A DNA stretch of 64,000 nucleotides from Puniceibacterium confluentis (GCF_007923445.1 NZ_VOJI01000009.1:124001-188000), one strand, 5' to 3'; shown: positions 48,628-59,882, counted from the stretch's first letter. Made by a program: numbers and translations. Notes: generated by a model from the letters alone, not told the origin.

Positions 48628-49281
48628 ATGAACAGGCCGGATGTCCTGCCCGCGCTCTTGCGCACGCTTGCCCGGATCGCGGTGATCGGCGCGCTTGTCT
48701 GGGTGGCGCTTCAGGCGCTGGACTGGCTGCGCATGGAAACCGGTGCCGCGGGTATGGCGGCGCTTGCGCTGCTGCTGCTGATCTACGCGCTGGTCCTGGC
48801 CGTGCCGTTCATGCCAGGGGTGGAAATCGGCCTTGCCATCCTGATGATGAGGGGGGCAGACGCCGCGCCCTTTGTCTGGGCGGCAACGGTGTCGGGACTT
48901 TCGCTGGCCTTTGTGCTCGGGCAGTTGCTGCCTTCGTCCTGGATCATCTCGGCCCTGCGCGACCTGCGGCTGACACGGTCGGCCGATATGCTTGCCCAGT
49001 TCAGCTTCGCGCCCCCCGAGCAGCGGCTGGAGTATCTGTGCCAGCGGGTCCCGGCATGGCTGGCGACTCTGCTGACCAGGTGGCGGTACCTGGCGCTGGC
49101 CGTGCTGATGAACCTGCCGGGCACGGCCTTTGTCGGTGGTGGCGGTGGTCTGGCAATGGCGGCGGGACTGAGCCGCCTGTTTGGCCCGGCCACCACATTG
49201 CTCACCTTTGTCATCGGCACGGCGCCTGTGCCGCTGATTGTCTGGGTCTTTGGCCCCGGAATCCTGCCCTGGACCAGGTGA
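48628..49281 (+). CDS. Multi-pass membrane protein of unknown function
   Basis: Protein of about 217 residues with five or so hydrophobic segments (for example VIGALVWVALQAL, AALALLLLIYALVLAVPFM, FVWAATVSGLSLAFVLGQLL). Motifs LAVLMNLPGTAFVGGGGG and the following glycine-rich stretch resemble SNARE-associated or VTT-type transporters, but this is weak. The ATG at 48628 begins just before the first helix; it is the best start in the frame. It precedes the RamA-like gene by 117 bases, perhaps without functional link. Confidence 0.7.
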   Translation: MNRPDVLPALLRTLARIAVIGALVWVALQALDWLRMETGAAGMAALALLLLIYALVLAVPFMPGVEIGLAILMMRGADAAPFVWAATVSGLSLAFVLGQLLPSSWIISALRDLRLTRSADMLAQFSFAPPEQRLEYLCQRVPAWLATLLTRWRYLALAVLMNLPGTAFVGGGGGLAMAAGLSRLFGPATTLLTFVIGTAPVPLIVWVFGPGILPWTR

Positions 49282-49398
49282 CTTCCGTCGCCTCGGGCGG
49301 CGGTGGGTCGGCATTGCCCGGGTTCGCGTCGCCTCCTGCCTTTCAACTCCCGCGACAATGGCTATGTTGCCCGCAACACAGCCATTCAGGATGCCCAC

Positions 49399-51435
49399 AT
49401 GCGCCCCGACCCACTCGTCGTCTTTACCCCGTCCGGCAAACGTGGCCGCTTTGCCAAGGGCACGCCCGTGCTCACCGCCGCACGCCAGCTCGGTGTCGAT
49501 CTTGATTCGGTCTGCGGCGGACGCGGCATCTGTTCGAAATGCCAGATCACCCCGTCGTATGGCGAATTCTCCAAACACGGTGTCACCGTGGCCCCGGACG
49601 CCCTGACCGAATGGAACTCGGTCGAGCAGCGGTATGACGACAAGCGCGGGTTGAAACCCGGTCGGCGTCTGGGCTGCCAGGCCTGTGTCATGGGCGACGT
49701 GGTGATCGACGTTCCCCCCGAAAGCCAGGTCCACCGGCAGGTCGTGCGCAAGGCCGCCTCGGCCCGCCCGATCATCATGGATGCCGCCACCCGGCTGTAC
49801 TACATCGAGGTGGCGGAACCCGACATGCACGAACCCACCGGCGACCTTGAGCGCATCGCCCGCGCGCTTCGGGAACAGTGGCAGATCCCCGGCATCACGA
49901 CCGACCTGTCCACCCTGTCGCGGCTTCAGCCGGTGTTGCGCAAGGGCGGGTGGAAAGTCACCGTTGCGCTGCACAAGACCAGCGAAACCGCACTGCCGCG
50001 TCTGGTGTCGATCTGGCCCGGCCTGCACGAAAAGGGTCTGTACGGCCTGGCCATCGACCTCGGATCGACCACCATCGCGGCGCATCTGACCGATCTCGAA
50101 ACCGGGCTGGTCGTCGCCTCTTCCGGCATCATGAACCCGCAGATCCGCTATGGCGAGGATCTGATGAGCCGCGTGTCCTATGCCATGATGAACCCCGGCG
50201 GCGACCGTGAAATGACGGCTGCCGTGCGCGAGGCGATCGACACCCTGGCCATCGACATCGCCAGGGAGGCCGACGTCGATCCCGCGCTGATCCTGGAACT
50301 GGTGTTTGTCTGCAATCCGGTGATGCACCACCTGCTGCTGGGCATCGACCCGGTCGAGCTGGGCCAGGCGCCGTTTGCGCTGGCGACATCGGACGCGCTG
50401 AATCTCGAGGCACGCGAACTGGGGCTGTCCAGCCTGCCGCCCTCCTCCAATGTCTACATCCTGCCCTGCATCGCCGGCCATGTGGGCGCGGATGCCGCCG
50501 CCGTTGCCCTGTCCGAAGAACCGGGCAAGTCCGAGGATCTCGTGCTCATCGTCGATGTCGGCACCAACGCCGAACTGCTGCTTGGCAACACCTCCCGGGT
50601 GCTGGCCTGCTCCTCTCCCACCGGACCGGCCTTCGAGGGTGCGCAGATCTCAAGCGGCCAGCGCGCAGCCCCCGGTGCGATCGAAGCGATCCGCATTGAC
50701 CCGGTGACCCGCGAGCCGCGCTTCCGCATCATCGGCTCGGAGCTGTGGTCGGACGAAGACGGCTTTGACCTGGCCGCCGCCGCCAGCGGCATCACCGGAA
50801 TCTGCGGCTCGGGCATCATCGAGGCGGTGGCCGAACTGCGCCTTGCCGGTCTCATGGACCCGTCGGGACTGCTGGGTTCGGCGGAACAGACCGGCAGCCC
50901 CCGCATGATCCCCGAAGGGCGCACCCATGCCTATGTGATTCACGACGGCACCGCCGAGGGCGGGCCCCTGATCACCGTCACCCAGGGCGACATCCGCGCC
51001 ATTCAACTGGCCAAATCCGCGCTGTATGCCGGGGCCCGTCTGCTGATGGATGAAATGGGCGTCGACACCGTGGACCGGGTGGTGCTTGCGGGGGCTTTCG
51101 GCGCACATATCTCGGCCAAACATGCCGTGGTGCTGGGGATGATCCCCGACGTGCCACTGGACAAGGTCACGTCGGCCGGCAACGCCGCGGGCACCGGGGC
51201 GCGCATCGCGCTGTGCAACCTCGCCGCCCGGGCCGAGATCGAACGTGTCGTGCGCCGGATCACCAAGGTCGAAACCGCAATCGAGCCGCGGTTCCAGGAA
51301 CACTTTGTCGCCGCGAACGCGATTCCGCACAAAACCGATCCGTTCTCTGAACTGGCCAAGATCGTCACACTGCCGAACGTATCCTTCAATGCCAGCGGCG
51401 ATCGCGAAGGGCGCAGACGGCGGCGCAGCAGCTGA
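49399..51435 (+). CDS. RamA-like 2Fe-2S and ASKHA-domain corrinoid activation protein
   Basis: Protein of 678 residues with a ferredoxin-type N-terminus (cysteines in DSVCGGRGICSKCQITPS and RLGCQACVMGD) and a C-terminal actin-like ATPase domain (DUF4445/ASKHA), with phosphate-binding loops in LAIDLGSTTIAAHLTDLE and LIVDVGTNAELLLGN and AGAFGAHIS near the end. By family it reduces inactive cob(II)alamin on corrinoid proteins with ATP, as RamA and RACo do. A separate corrinoid protein is encoded at 9.8 kb. As I recall, a related gene in Phaeobacter is needed for methionine synthesis with the split enzyme. The start at 49399 has CAGGA before it. Confidence 0.88.
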   Translation: MRPDPLVVFTPSGKRGRFAKGTPVLTAARQLGVDLDSVCGGRGICSKCQITPSYGEFSKHGVTVAPDALTEWNSVEQRYDDKRGLKPGRRLGCQACVMGDVVIDVPPESQVHRQVVRKAASARPIIMDAATRLYYIEVAEPDMHEPTGDLERIARALREQWQIPGITTDLSTLSRLQPVLRKGGWKVTVALHKTSETALPRLVSIWPGLHEKGLYGLAIDLGSTTIAAHLTDLETGLVVASSGIMNPQIRYGEDLMSRVSYAMMNPGGDREMTAAVREAIDTLAIDIAREADVDPALILELVFVCNPVMHHLLLGIDPVELGQAPFALATSDALNLEARELGLSSLPPSSNVYILPCIAGHVGADAAAVALSEEPGKSEDLVLIVDVGTNAELLLGNTSRVLACSSPTGPAFEGAQISSGQRAAPGAIEAIRIDPVTREPRFRIIGSELWSDEDGFDLAAAASGITGICGSGIIEAVAELRLAGLMDPSGLLGSAEQTGSPRMIPEGRTHAYVIHDGTAEGGPLITVTQGDIRAIQLAKSALYAGARLLMDEMGVDTVDRVVLAGAFGAHISAKHAVVLGMIPDVPLDKVTSAGNAAGTGARIALCNLAARAEIERVVRRITKVETAIEPRFQEHFVAANAIPHKTDPFSELAKIVTLPNVSFNASGDREGRRRRRSS

Positions 51436-51493
51436 GAGCCACGTCGCCACTTGACGACCGTGTTGGGCCAGCGTAATCGGTGCGCATATGTGC

Positions 51494-51567
51494 GCGGGTA
51501 TGGTGAAAAGGTATCACGAAAGCTTCCCAAGCTTCAGTTACGGGTTCGATTCCCGTTACCCGCTCCA
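51494..51567 (+). tRNA. tRNA-Gly (CCC)
   Basis: Acceptor GCGGGTA with TACCCGC, D-stem GTGA-TCAC, loop TTCCCAA with anticodon CCC, T-arm ACGGG-TTCGATT-CCCGT, discriminator T and encoded CCA. The top pair of the anticodon stem (A27-C43) is a mismatch, unusual; the gene is otherwise sound. The DNA after it is gene-poor. Confidence 0.92.
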
Positions 51568-52155
51568 CGATTTTCCATAAAAATCAAAACGTTAAATTCC
51601 GCTGTTGCGACTTGGGCGCTGCTGGGAATGTCTGAGAAGGCTTGAGAGCGGTAACCCCGGAGTATCGCCCGGAGTGCCTTGCGGCGCGGCGTGATTACAA
51701 TTTGAGTCAGGCCGGGAAAAACAGCATACCGATGTGCATCCGCCCATCTGTCACAGCGGTGCCTGACGCTGTGGCGGAGCGGATCAATCGGCGGCCGTGG
51801 CGCGACGCAGTGGAATGCAGAGATCGCCATTGACCACGAGCCCGCCGTCGTCGCCCTCATGTCCAGGCAGGATGCCACACGATCTGGGAAGAGTTTCAAG
51901 GGCCCCGCCCCGGCAATTCAGCGCTTTTGCAAACACAACGCTGACCATTGGGGCATTCCGCAAGAATGGTTGCCGCGCCACGGCGTTCTAGCGCGATACA
52001 GAGCACCAATGCCGTCAGGGCAGACCGCGAATAGTCTGCGGCCCATGCCAGGTCTGCTTTGCGGGCCAGGCCGCCATCGGCAGGTTGTCGTGGATGAGTA
52101 CCGGGAAGCAGCACAGTGGTAATCTTCCTGAGAGAAACTCAGTGGAGGAGACATT
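51568..52155. other. Gene-poor stretch after tRNA-Gly
   Basis: In 588 bases I see no frame with recognisable protein sequence on either strand, only short unsupported open frames. The position directly after a tRNA 3' end, a common integration target, and the degraded gene next door suggest remnant DNA. I found no integrase or terminal repeat. Confidence 0.5.
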
Positions 52156-52551
52156 ATGGGACGTAAGCGAGAATTGATATCCAACGGCAACACCATGGAG
52201 GATGTCGTCGGGTTTAGCCGCGCGGTCCGTGTGGGAAACTTCATCGTGGTCGGCGGTACAGCACCGGTCGACGCGGATGGTCGTAAGGTGGGTGTCGGCG
52301 ATGTCTTTATGCAAACGAAACAATGCTTAGAGATCATCAAGTCGGCGCTGGAACAAGCCGGTTCCAGTTGACATGACATCGTCAGAACCAGGGTCATCCT
52401 TACCGACTTCAATAACTGGAATGACGCTGTCGAAGCGCGAAAACTCTACTGCCGCGATGCGCGACCGGTTGACACAATCATGGCAATCAACCGTTTCGTG
52501 AATCCTGAATGGCTTGTCGAGATCAAGGTTGACGCAGTGGTCCCGGATTGA
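52156..52551 (+). pseudogene. RidA/YER057c family deaminase gene broken by one in-frame TGA
   Basis: The frame starts at an ATG with a strong GGAGGAG site and reads as a RidA family protein: VVGFSRAVRVGNFIVVGGTAPVD and then CLEIIKSALEQAGSS. Codon 72 (52369-52371) is TGA. Directly after it the same frame continues as HDIVRTRVILTDFNNW, ARKLYCRDARP and MAINRFVNPEWLVEIKVDAVV, ending at a normal stop at 52551. The whole is 132 codons, the family length. RidA proteins clear reactive enamine intermediates. It is either a young pseudogene or a sequencing error. Confidence 0.85.
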
Positions 52552-52926
52552 CTCCTGACGCGACCCAAAGGGCCCCGGTTAGCCTTCCGGACCGTTTCAC
52601 CTGTGACACCTGCCGCAAACGCATTGCCCTCCGCCGACGCGCCCGTGTTCACCTTGGACCGTGCCGCAGGGGTCAGCTGGGGCTCACTCATGAGCGATTT
52701 TGCTTGGCGCAGGGCCCCATTATGCATTCCCAAGCCGTTTGCCCGCTGTAAACCGCGCAGCCGAAAACTTGGCGCAGGGGCTGGTGTGTAGTGGCTCGGA
52801 TGGCAGCTTCGACAAGGCACTTCACTGGTCGATCCGTGTCCCTATCCGTGGCAGCGACAGAGATGCCACCGAAGGTCAGACGGTCCGCGGCACAGCCACG
52901 ATCCGGGGGCCGCGGTCCGGCCGTGA
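52552..52926. other. Gene-free stretch with a 12-base direct repeat
   Basis: No supported gene. CTTGGCGCAGGG occurs twice, at 52703-52714 and 52768-52779, 65 bases apart. It may be a remnant of an insertion or duplication; there is no transposase. Confidence 0.45.
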
Positions 52927-54753
<1,827 letters not shown>

Positions 54754-54855
54754 GCGCAGCGGGCTAGGCCGGTGGCGTGGAAAGGTCAAGCACCTGACCC
54801 TTGTCTGAGTGAAAATACGCGCACCCTGAGCGCCCTTTCGGAAGGCCGCGGCCGC

Positions 54856-55587
54856 CTAGCCCGCCACCGCGCGCAGCAGTCGCTTGCGTGCCGGGGGAAT
54901 CGCCGCGATCTCGACCCCGGTGAAGACGTGCAAGGTGTTCATCTGCATATCCACAACCGCATGGTCGCTGACCCATCCACCCATCATCAGATAGGTGCGC
55001 AGCAGCGGGGGCATCCGCAGCATGGCCTTTCTCGGGTCGGGTGTGCACAGCGGTCCCTGTGCGAAGCGAAAGACCTCGGGCGCCTTCACCCGCGGCTGCC
55101 AGCGCGGTGGCGCCAGATGCCGGGCATTCAACGTTGCGAAGGCATCAAGGTATTCCTGCGAGTCGGTGCCGGGAAAAGAGGCACAGCCGAACAGCAGTTC
55201 GGCGCCGGTGTGATCGACATAGGCCGTCATCGCCCCCCAGGCGATGCGCAGGATGTCGGGGTCGGTCAGCCCGGGACGGATGCAGAACCGCCCCATCTCG
55301 ATCATCGGGCCGGAAAACCCGGCCAGGGCTGACAATTCGTAAAACTGCGCCGCATAGCTGCGCCCGATTTCGGATCCTGACCGCAGTGGCATAAAGCGAA
55401 AGCAGCAGACCAGTTGGCCGCTGCGCACCTCTTCGACCAGCATGTGACCACACAGGGAGTCGAAGCTGTCGCAGTCTGATCCCGCCACGCCATGAAACGC
55501 CAGATGCCGCAGCGCCTGCGCCGCCGCGACATCCTCGGGCGCGGCGGCGATCCGGCTTTGGTAGCGCCCCCTGCACAGAGTGATCAT
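54856..55587 (-). CDS. olsB: Ornithine N-acyltransferase OlsB (ornithine lipid synthesis)
   Basis: GNAT-fold enzyme of 243 residues that joins a 3-hydroxy fatty acid to ornithine, the first step of ornithine lipid synthesis. Family segments: QALRHLAFHG, CCFRFMPLRSG, YYELSALAGF-like YELSALAGF, EMGRFCIRPGLTDPDILRIAW, LFGCASFPGTDSQEYLDAF, PPLLRTYLMMGGWVSDHAV and MNTLHVFTGVE. The second enzyme, OlsA, is not adjacent. A GGAG ribosome site is present. Confidence 0.88.
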   Translation of the reverse strand: MITLCRGRYQSRIAAAPEDVAAAQALRHLAFHGVAGSDCDSFDSLCGHMLVEEVRSGQLVCCFRFMPLRSGSEIGRSYAAQFYELSALAGFSGPMIEMGRFCIRPGLTDPDILRIAWGAMTAYVDHTGAELLFGCASFPGTDSQEYLDAFATLNARHLAPPRWQPRVKAPEVFRFAQGPLCTPDPRKAMLRMPPLLRTYLMMGGWVSDHAVVDMQMNTLHVFTGVEIAAIPPARKRLLRAVAG

Positions 55588-55658
55588 GGCACGTCTCCGA
55601 CCGCGTCCGAGTTTTGTGCGCCCTCGTGGACCACTCCCGTAACGCTGCCGTGACGGTG

Positions 55659-56108
55659 CTAGCGGCCAGCGCTCAGAAAATCTTCGGCGGACACCCGCCC
55701 AAGGTTGCCAAAAAGTTTGCGGATAAAGCTGATATCGCCCGAACTGGACTGCGTGACCCGGCTTGAGATCGGGACGACATTGCCGTCTGCAAGCCCGAAG
55801 CGTTCGATATTGGACACGACACCGGCCGGATCGAACGAGATCGCCAGCACGTCGCGGCTGATCTCTTCCGGGGCGCGATAGGCAAAATGCCGGACGTTGG
55901 ACCGGATGTAGTAATAGCCACTGTCGCTGGAGACGCCCGAGATGGTCGGAACCCCCACCAGATCCTCGACAGAGGCACGGGTGTCGACGCCGACCACGAT
56001 CTGCTGAAGGTCTTCCTCAAGCGGGACATAGCCGTGGCTGCGATACTGCGCGGTGCAAGCTGACAGCGCCGCTACAGCCCCTGCCAGAAGCCCGAACCTC
56101 AGCTTCAT
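55659..56108 (-). CDS. bamE: BamE-type outer-membrane lipoprotein (OmlA/SmpA)
   Basis: Lipoprotein of 149 residues that helps the BAM complex insert outer-membrane proteins. The lipobox is LSACTAQYR, with lipidated Cys at about residue 17. The SmpA/OmlA fold follows, with VGVDTRASVEDLVGVPT and SGYYYIRSNVRHFAYR. It has a short serine-rich C-terminus. Divergent from the YceD-like gene; the start at 56108 is chosen because it gives a short signal peptide. Confidence 0.87.
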   Translation of the reverse strand: MKLRFGLLAGAVAALSACTAQYRSHGYVPLEEDLQQIVVGVDTRASVEDLVGVPTISGVSSDSGYYYIRSNVRHFAYRAPEEISRDVLAISFDPAGVVSNIERFGLADGNVVPISSRVTQSSSGDISFIRKLFGNLGRVSAEDFLSAGR

Positions 56109-56210
56109 TCCAATGCCGCTCATGCCGCCCCTCTTGCCTTGGCCTGTAGTGCCTTCTATCTCGCTTACATCAGGAATGTCAGCCCATCAAGTAAAGGACA
56201 CCGCAACGCC

Positions 56211-56780
56211 ATGGCCCCATCCGATCCCAAAAAGGCCGCTGGAACCGGTGACTTCCGTGTATCCGGCCTGTCGACGCGCGCGCCGACACACTTTTCCCTG
56301 CGCCCCGAAGCGCCCGAGCGTGAATCGATTGCCCGCACGCTGGAAATCGACGGCATTCGCAAGTTGAGTTTTGAGGGGCACATCGCGCCGCTGGGCAAGC
56401 GTGGCTGGCGGATGAAAGCCACCTTGGGGGCAACCGTCGTGCAGTCCTGCGTTGTGACGCTGGCGCCGGTGGTGACGCGGATCGACGAAGAGATCCTGCG
56501 CACTTATGTGCCGCCCGACCAGATCAAGGTGCCCGAGGAAGGCTCCGAAATCGAGATGCCCGAAGACGACACCACCGAGCCTCTGGGCGATGTCATCTCG
56601 GCCCGGGCCGCGATGATCGAGGCACTGACGCTTGCGCTGCCGCTCTATCCCCGCGCGGACGGTGCCGAGCTTGGCGAGGCGGTCTTTGCCGAGGATGGTG
56701 CCGAGCCGCTGCGCGACGCGGATCTGAAACCCTTTGCCGGGCTGGCAGGGCTGCGCGACAAACTGGACGGGAAAGACTGA
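56211..56780 (+). CDS. DUF177 (YceD-like) protein
   Basis: Protein of 189 residues. The segment around GRVLQSCVV-like VVQSCVVTLAPVVTRIDEEI, the acidic linker DDTTEPLGDVISARAAMIEALTLALPLYPR (two parts) and the AD..L..FAGLAGL tail match DUF177. In most proteobacteria it stands next to rpmF and plsX, as here, and the family is thought to act in 23S rRNA metabolism or L32 assembly. The usual zinc-like cysteines of the family are few here. Confidence 0.87.
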   Translation: MAPSDPKKAAGTGDFRVSGLSTRAPTHFSLRPEAPERESIARTLEIDGIRKLSFEGHIAPLGKRGWRMKATLGATVVQSCVVTLAPVVTRIDEEILRTYVPPDQIKVPEEGSEIEMPEDDTTEPLGDVISARAAMIEALTLALPLYPRADGAELGEAVFAEDGAEPLRDADLKPFAGLAGLRDKLDGKD

Positions 56781-57179
56781 AGTCCGGAGCCACCGGGCCG
56801 GCTGCCAACCGGCAGACCGGCCGGGCACCGGTCCCGGACAGGCGGAATCACCGCGACGGCTGGAATCACGGGGAAGGCCCCGAGCTGTCCTGGGGCCATC
56901 GCCCTGCCCGGCAGGGCCGGAACCTTGCGAATTCAGACGTTTCGGGGTGGCGAAAATTGCGCCGCCCCAAGGTGGCGGACCCCGAGTCGCGCCGAATCCA
57001 TCCGTAACCGGACCATCCTGCGCCACAAACCGCTTGCGCTGATAAATTTTCCTCGTATTTTCGCGCCTTCATCAGGATTCAGGGTTGTGTCCGATGGGGC
57101 CTTGCGACTATGAGGCCGGACACTCCGATAACCGGGGCATGTGCGCCATGCCCGCTTCAGAACAGATTGAGGTTGAGAC
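56781..57179. promoter_or_regulatory. Upstream region of rpmF-plsX-fabH
   Basis: No gene is seen in these 399 bases. An AT-richer part at about 57035-57065 and the direct lead-in to rpmF probably hold the promoter of the lipid-synthesis operon. Confidence 0.45.
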
Positions 57180-57386
57180 ATGGCCGTCCAACAGAATAAA
57201 GTATCGAAATCGCGTCGCAACAACCGCCGCGCCCACGACGCCCTTGTGGCGGGGAACCCGAACGAATGCGACAACTGTGGCGAGCTCAAGCGCCCGCATC
57301 ACGTCTGCCCGTCCTGCGGCCACTACGCGACCCGCGAAGTGATTGCGGCTGCGGACGAAATCGAGCTGGACGAAGACGCGGCATAA
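57180..57386 (+). CDS. rpmF: 50S ribosomal protein L32
   Basis: Ribosomal protein of 68 residues. It opens [20 protein letters not shown] and keeps two CxxC pairs (CDNCGELK and CPSCGHY), so it is the zinc-binding form. The acidic tail EIELDEDAA is typical. First gene of a run with plsX and fabH. Confidence 0.98.
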   Translation: MAVQQNKVSKSRRNNRRAHDALVAGNPNECDNCGELKRPHHVCPSCGHYATREVIAAADEIELDEDAA

Positions 57387-57408
57387 GCTTCAGGCCAAGG
57401 CCCTCCTC

Positions 57409-58515
57409 ATGACCTCATCGCAGGATCAAAAGAAGGCGGGCGCTGGTCCCTTCGTGCTTTCCATTGACGCCATGGGTGGCGATCGGGGTCCGGCGACGGT
57501 TGTCGCCGGCATCGCCGATTCCGCCGCGTTGAATCCTGACATCAGGTTTATCCTGCACGGCCCAGCGGCCGAGCTGGAGCGGCTGGTGGCCAAGCGCAAG
57601 GGTCTGTCCGAGGTTTGCGAAATCCGCGACGCCGCGGATGTTGTCAGCATGGACGACAAGCCCAGCCAGGTCATGCGCAACGGCAAGAAGACGTCGATGT
57701 GGTCGACCCTGGATTCGGTGCGCAACGGCGAGGCCACGGTCGCGGTGAGCTGCGGCAACACCGGCGCGCTGATGGCCCTGTCGATGATCCGGCTGCGCAA
57801 GCTGCCCGGTGTCAACCGCCCGGCAATCGCGATTCTGTGGCCGTCACGCAACCCGCAGGGGTTCAACGTGATGCTGGATGTCGGGGCCGACATCCGTGCC
57901 GACGCCCGTGACCTGCTGCAATTCGCGCTGATGGGCGCCTCTTACGCCCGCAACGGTCTGGCGCTGGACAGGCCACGTGTCGGCCTGCTCAATGTCGGCA
58001 CCGAAGAGCACAAGGGCCGTTCCGAGCTGAAGGAAGCGCACGAGCTGATCAGCCAGGCTGCCGATGGCGCCCAGTTCGAATTTGTCGGCTTTGTCGAAGG
58101 CGGCGACATTCCCGGCAAGAAGGCCGATGTCATCGTCACCGACGGCTTTACCGGCAATGTCGCGCTCAAGACCGGCGAAGGTACCGCCAGCCTGATCGGC
58201 GATCTGCTGAAAGAGGCGTTCGCCTATTCCCCCCTGTCGCGGCTCGCGTCCTTGCTGGCCCTGACATCGCTGCGCCGCCTGCAGAAACGCATTGACCCGC
58301 GCCGGGTCAACGGCGGTGTGTTCCTGGGGCTGAATGGCACCGTGGTAAAGTCGCACGGCTCCGCGGATGCCACCGGGGTGTCCGCAGCGGTCAAGCTTGC
58401 ATTCAAACTGGCGCAGATCGGATTCACCGACAAACTGGCCGCACGGGTTGCATCCACCGCCGCGCTTGACCACGATGCCGACGGATTCGGGGCAAAGGAC
58501 GGAACGACTCAATGA
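57409..58515 (+). CDS. plsX: Phosphate acyltransferase PlsX
   Basis: Converts acyl-ACP to acyl phosphate, supplying the first acylation of glycerol phosphate. The 368 residues contain LSIDAMGGDRGP, MRNGKKTSMWSTLDSVRNGE, AVSCGNTGALMALS, GFVEGGDIPGKKADVIVTDGFTGNV and NGTVVKSHGSADATG. The start at 57409 is 22 bases after rpmF; weak ribosome site. It is coupled by a four-base overlap to fabH. Confidence 0.96.
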   Translation: MTSSQDQKKAGAGPFVLSIDAMGGDRGPATVVAGIADSAALNPDIRFILHGPAAELERLVAKRKGLSEVCEIRDAADVVSMDDKPSQVMRNGKKTSMWSTLDSVRNGEATVAVSCGNTGALMALSMIRLRKLPGVNRPAIAILWPSRNPQGFNVMLDVGADIRADARDLLQFALMGASYARNGLALDRPRVGLLNVGTEEHKGRSELKEAHELISQAADGAQFEFVGFVEGGDIPGKKADVIVTDGFTGNVALKTGEGTASLIGDLLKEAFAYSPLSRLASLLALTSLRRLQKRIDPRRVNGGVFLGLNGTVVKSHGSADATGVSAAVKLAFKLAQIGFTDKLAARVASTAALDHDADGFGAKDGTTQ

Positions 58516-59483
58516 CTGTACGTGCCGTGGTCGCAGGTGTCGGCCACTATTTGCCCGACCGGATCGTGCCCAACTCGGAATTCGAAGTGTCGCTGGACAC
58601 CTCGGACGAGTGGATCAGGTCACGTTCGGGGATCGAGCGGCGCCATATCGCCGCCCCCGGTCAGACCACCTCGGACATGGCGATCCGCGCTGCCCGCGCC
58701 GCGCTGGCCGATGCCGGGCTCGAGCCGGACGACCTCGACGCCATCATCGTTGCGACCTCGACCGCCGATTTCACCTTTCCGTCCGCCGCCACGATGGTGC
58801 AGGCCGAACTTGGCATGACCAAGGGCTTCGCCTTTGATGTGCAGGCGGTCTGCGCCGGCTTCATCTACGCCCTGTCCAACGCCAATGCCCTTATCCTGTC
58901 GGGCCAGGCCAGGCGGGTGCTGATCATCGGCGCCGAGACGTTTTCGAAAATCATGGACTGGACGGACCGCAGCACATGTGTGCTGTTCGGGGATGGCGCC
59001 GGTGCCCTGATCCTCGACACCGCAGAGGGTGACGGCACGACGTCCGACCGCGGCGTGCTGTCGACCGATCTCAATTCCGACGGCCGGTACCGCGACATCC
59101 TTTATGTCGATGGCGGCGTGTCGACGCAGACCACCGGCTTTCTGCGCATGGAAGGCAAGGAAGTCTTTCGTCATGCGGTCGAAAAGCTGGCCGCGACAGC
59201 CACAACGGCGCTGGAAAAGGTCGGCCTGACTGGCGCGGACGTGGATTGGGTCGTGCCGCACCAGGCCAATATCCGCATCATCGCCGGCACCGCCAAAAAA
59301 CTGGGCCTGCCGATGGATCGGGTTGTGGTGACCGTTCAGGATCACGGCAACACCTCGGCGGCATCGATTCCCCTGGCTCTGTCGGTGGGCAAGGAACGCG
59401 GCCAGATCAAGCGCGGCGATCTGGTGGTGACCGAGGCGATTGGCGGCGGTCTGGCCTGGGGCGCTGTCGTCCTGCGCTGGTAG
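58512..59483 (+). CDS. fabH: 3-oxoacyl-ACP synthase III (KASIII)
   Basis: Starts fatty acid synthesis by condensing acetyl-CoA with malonyl-ACP. The 323 residues have the triad Cys114 (QAVCAGFIYAL), His250 (VVPHQANIRI) and Asn280 (DHGNTSAASIP). It starts with TVRAVVAGVGHYLPDRIV. ATG overlaps the plsX stop. Likely acts with the neighbouring lipid genes. Confidence 0.98.
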   Translation: MTVRAVVAGVGHYLPDRIVPNSEFEVSLDTSDEWIRSRSGIERRHIAAPGQTTSDMAIRAARAALADAGLEPDDLDAIIVATSTADFTFPSAATMVQAELGMTKGFAFDVQAVCAGFIYALSNANALILSGQARRVLIIGAETFSKIMDWTDRSTCVLFGDGAGALILDTAEGDGTTSDRGVLSTDLNSDGRYRDILYVDGGVSTQTTGFLRMEGKEVFRHAVEKLAATATTALEKVGLTGADVDWVVPHQANIRIIAGTAKKLGLPMDRVVVTVQDHGNTSAASIPLALSVGKERGQIKRGDLVVTEAIGGGLAWGAVVLRW

Positions 59484-59579
59484 GCTGTTAAGCCCCTGTA
59501 AATGCGTGCTTGCAAGTCATTGATATTGACTCGGAAAATCGCACCAGCCTATGCTGCCCAAAACCAGGAGGGACTCGGC

Positions 59580-59882
59580 ATGGGCGACAAGACCCTTACA
59601 CGCATGGATCTGAGCGAAGCGGTGTTCCGAGAGGTGGGCCTGTCGCGGAATGAAAGCGCCGAACTGGTCGAGGCGGTGCTGGGGCACATGTCCGACGCGC
59701 TGGTGGCCGGAGAGCAGGTCAAGATCTCATCTTTCGGCACTTTTTCGGTGCGTGACAAGGCCGCCCGCGTCGGCCGCAATCCCAAGACCGGCGAAGAAGT
59801 CCCGATCCAGCCCCGCCGGGTGCTGACCTTCCGCCCGTCACACCTGATGAAAGAGCGGGTTGCCGCAGGCAACAAACGCTGA
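59580..59882 (+). CDS. ihfA: Integration host factor alpha subunit
   Basis: DNA-bending protein of 100 residues, HU/IHF family. Signatures: [22 protein letters not shown] (split at SEAVF), [26 protein letters not shown] (two parts) and the [12 protein letters not shown]-terminus. AGGAGG lies just before the ATG at 59580. It is the alpha subunit; beta is elsewhere. The 97-base gap before it contains its likely promoter. Confidence 0.96.
   Translation: MGDKTLTRMDLSEAVFREVGLSRNESAELVEAVLGHMSDALVAGEQVKISSFGTFSVRDKAARVGRNPKTGEEVPIQPRRVLTFRPSHLMKERVAAGNKR

Noticed and set aside
48586-50481. Open frame of 631 codons opposite the RamA-like gene
   Set aside because: The plus-strand gene has clear 2Fe-2S and ASKHA motifs, so the reverse frame is an artefact of high GC content.
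51568-52155. Integrase or transposase remnant after tRNA-Gly
   Set aside because: Short frames on both strands were read and none showed a recombinase or transposase motif, so only a possible scar is claimed.
52369-52371. TGA in the RidA gene as a selenocysteine codon
   Set aside because: RidA proteins have no selenocysteine at this place, and I see no clear SECIS hairpin directly after it.
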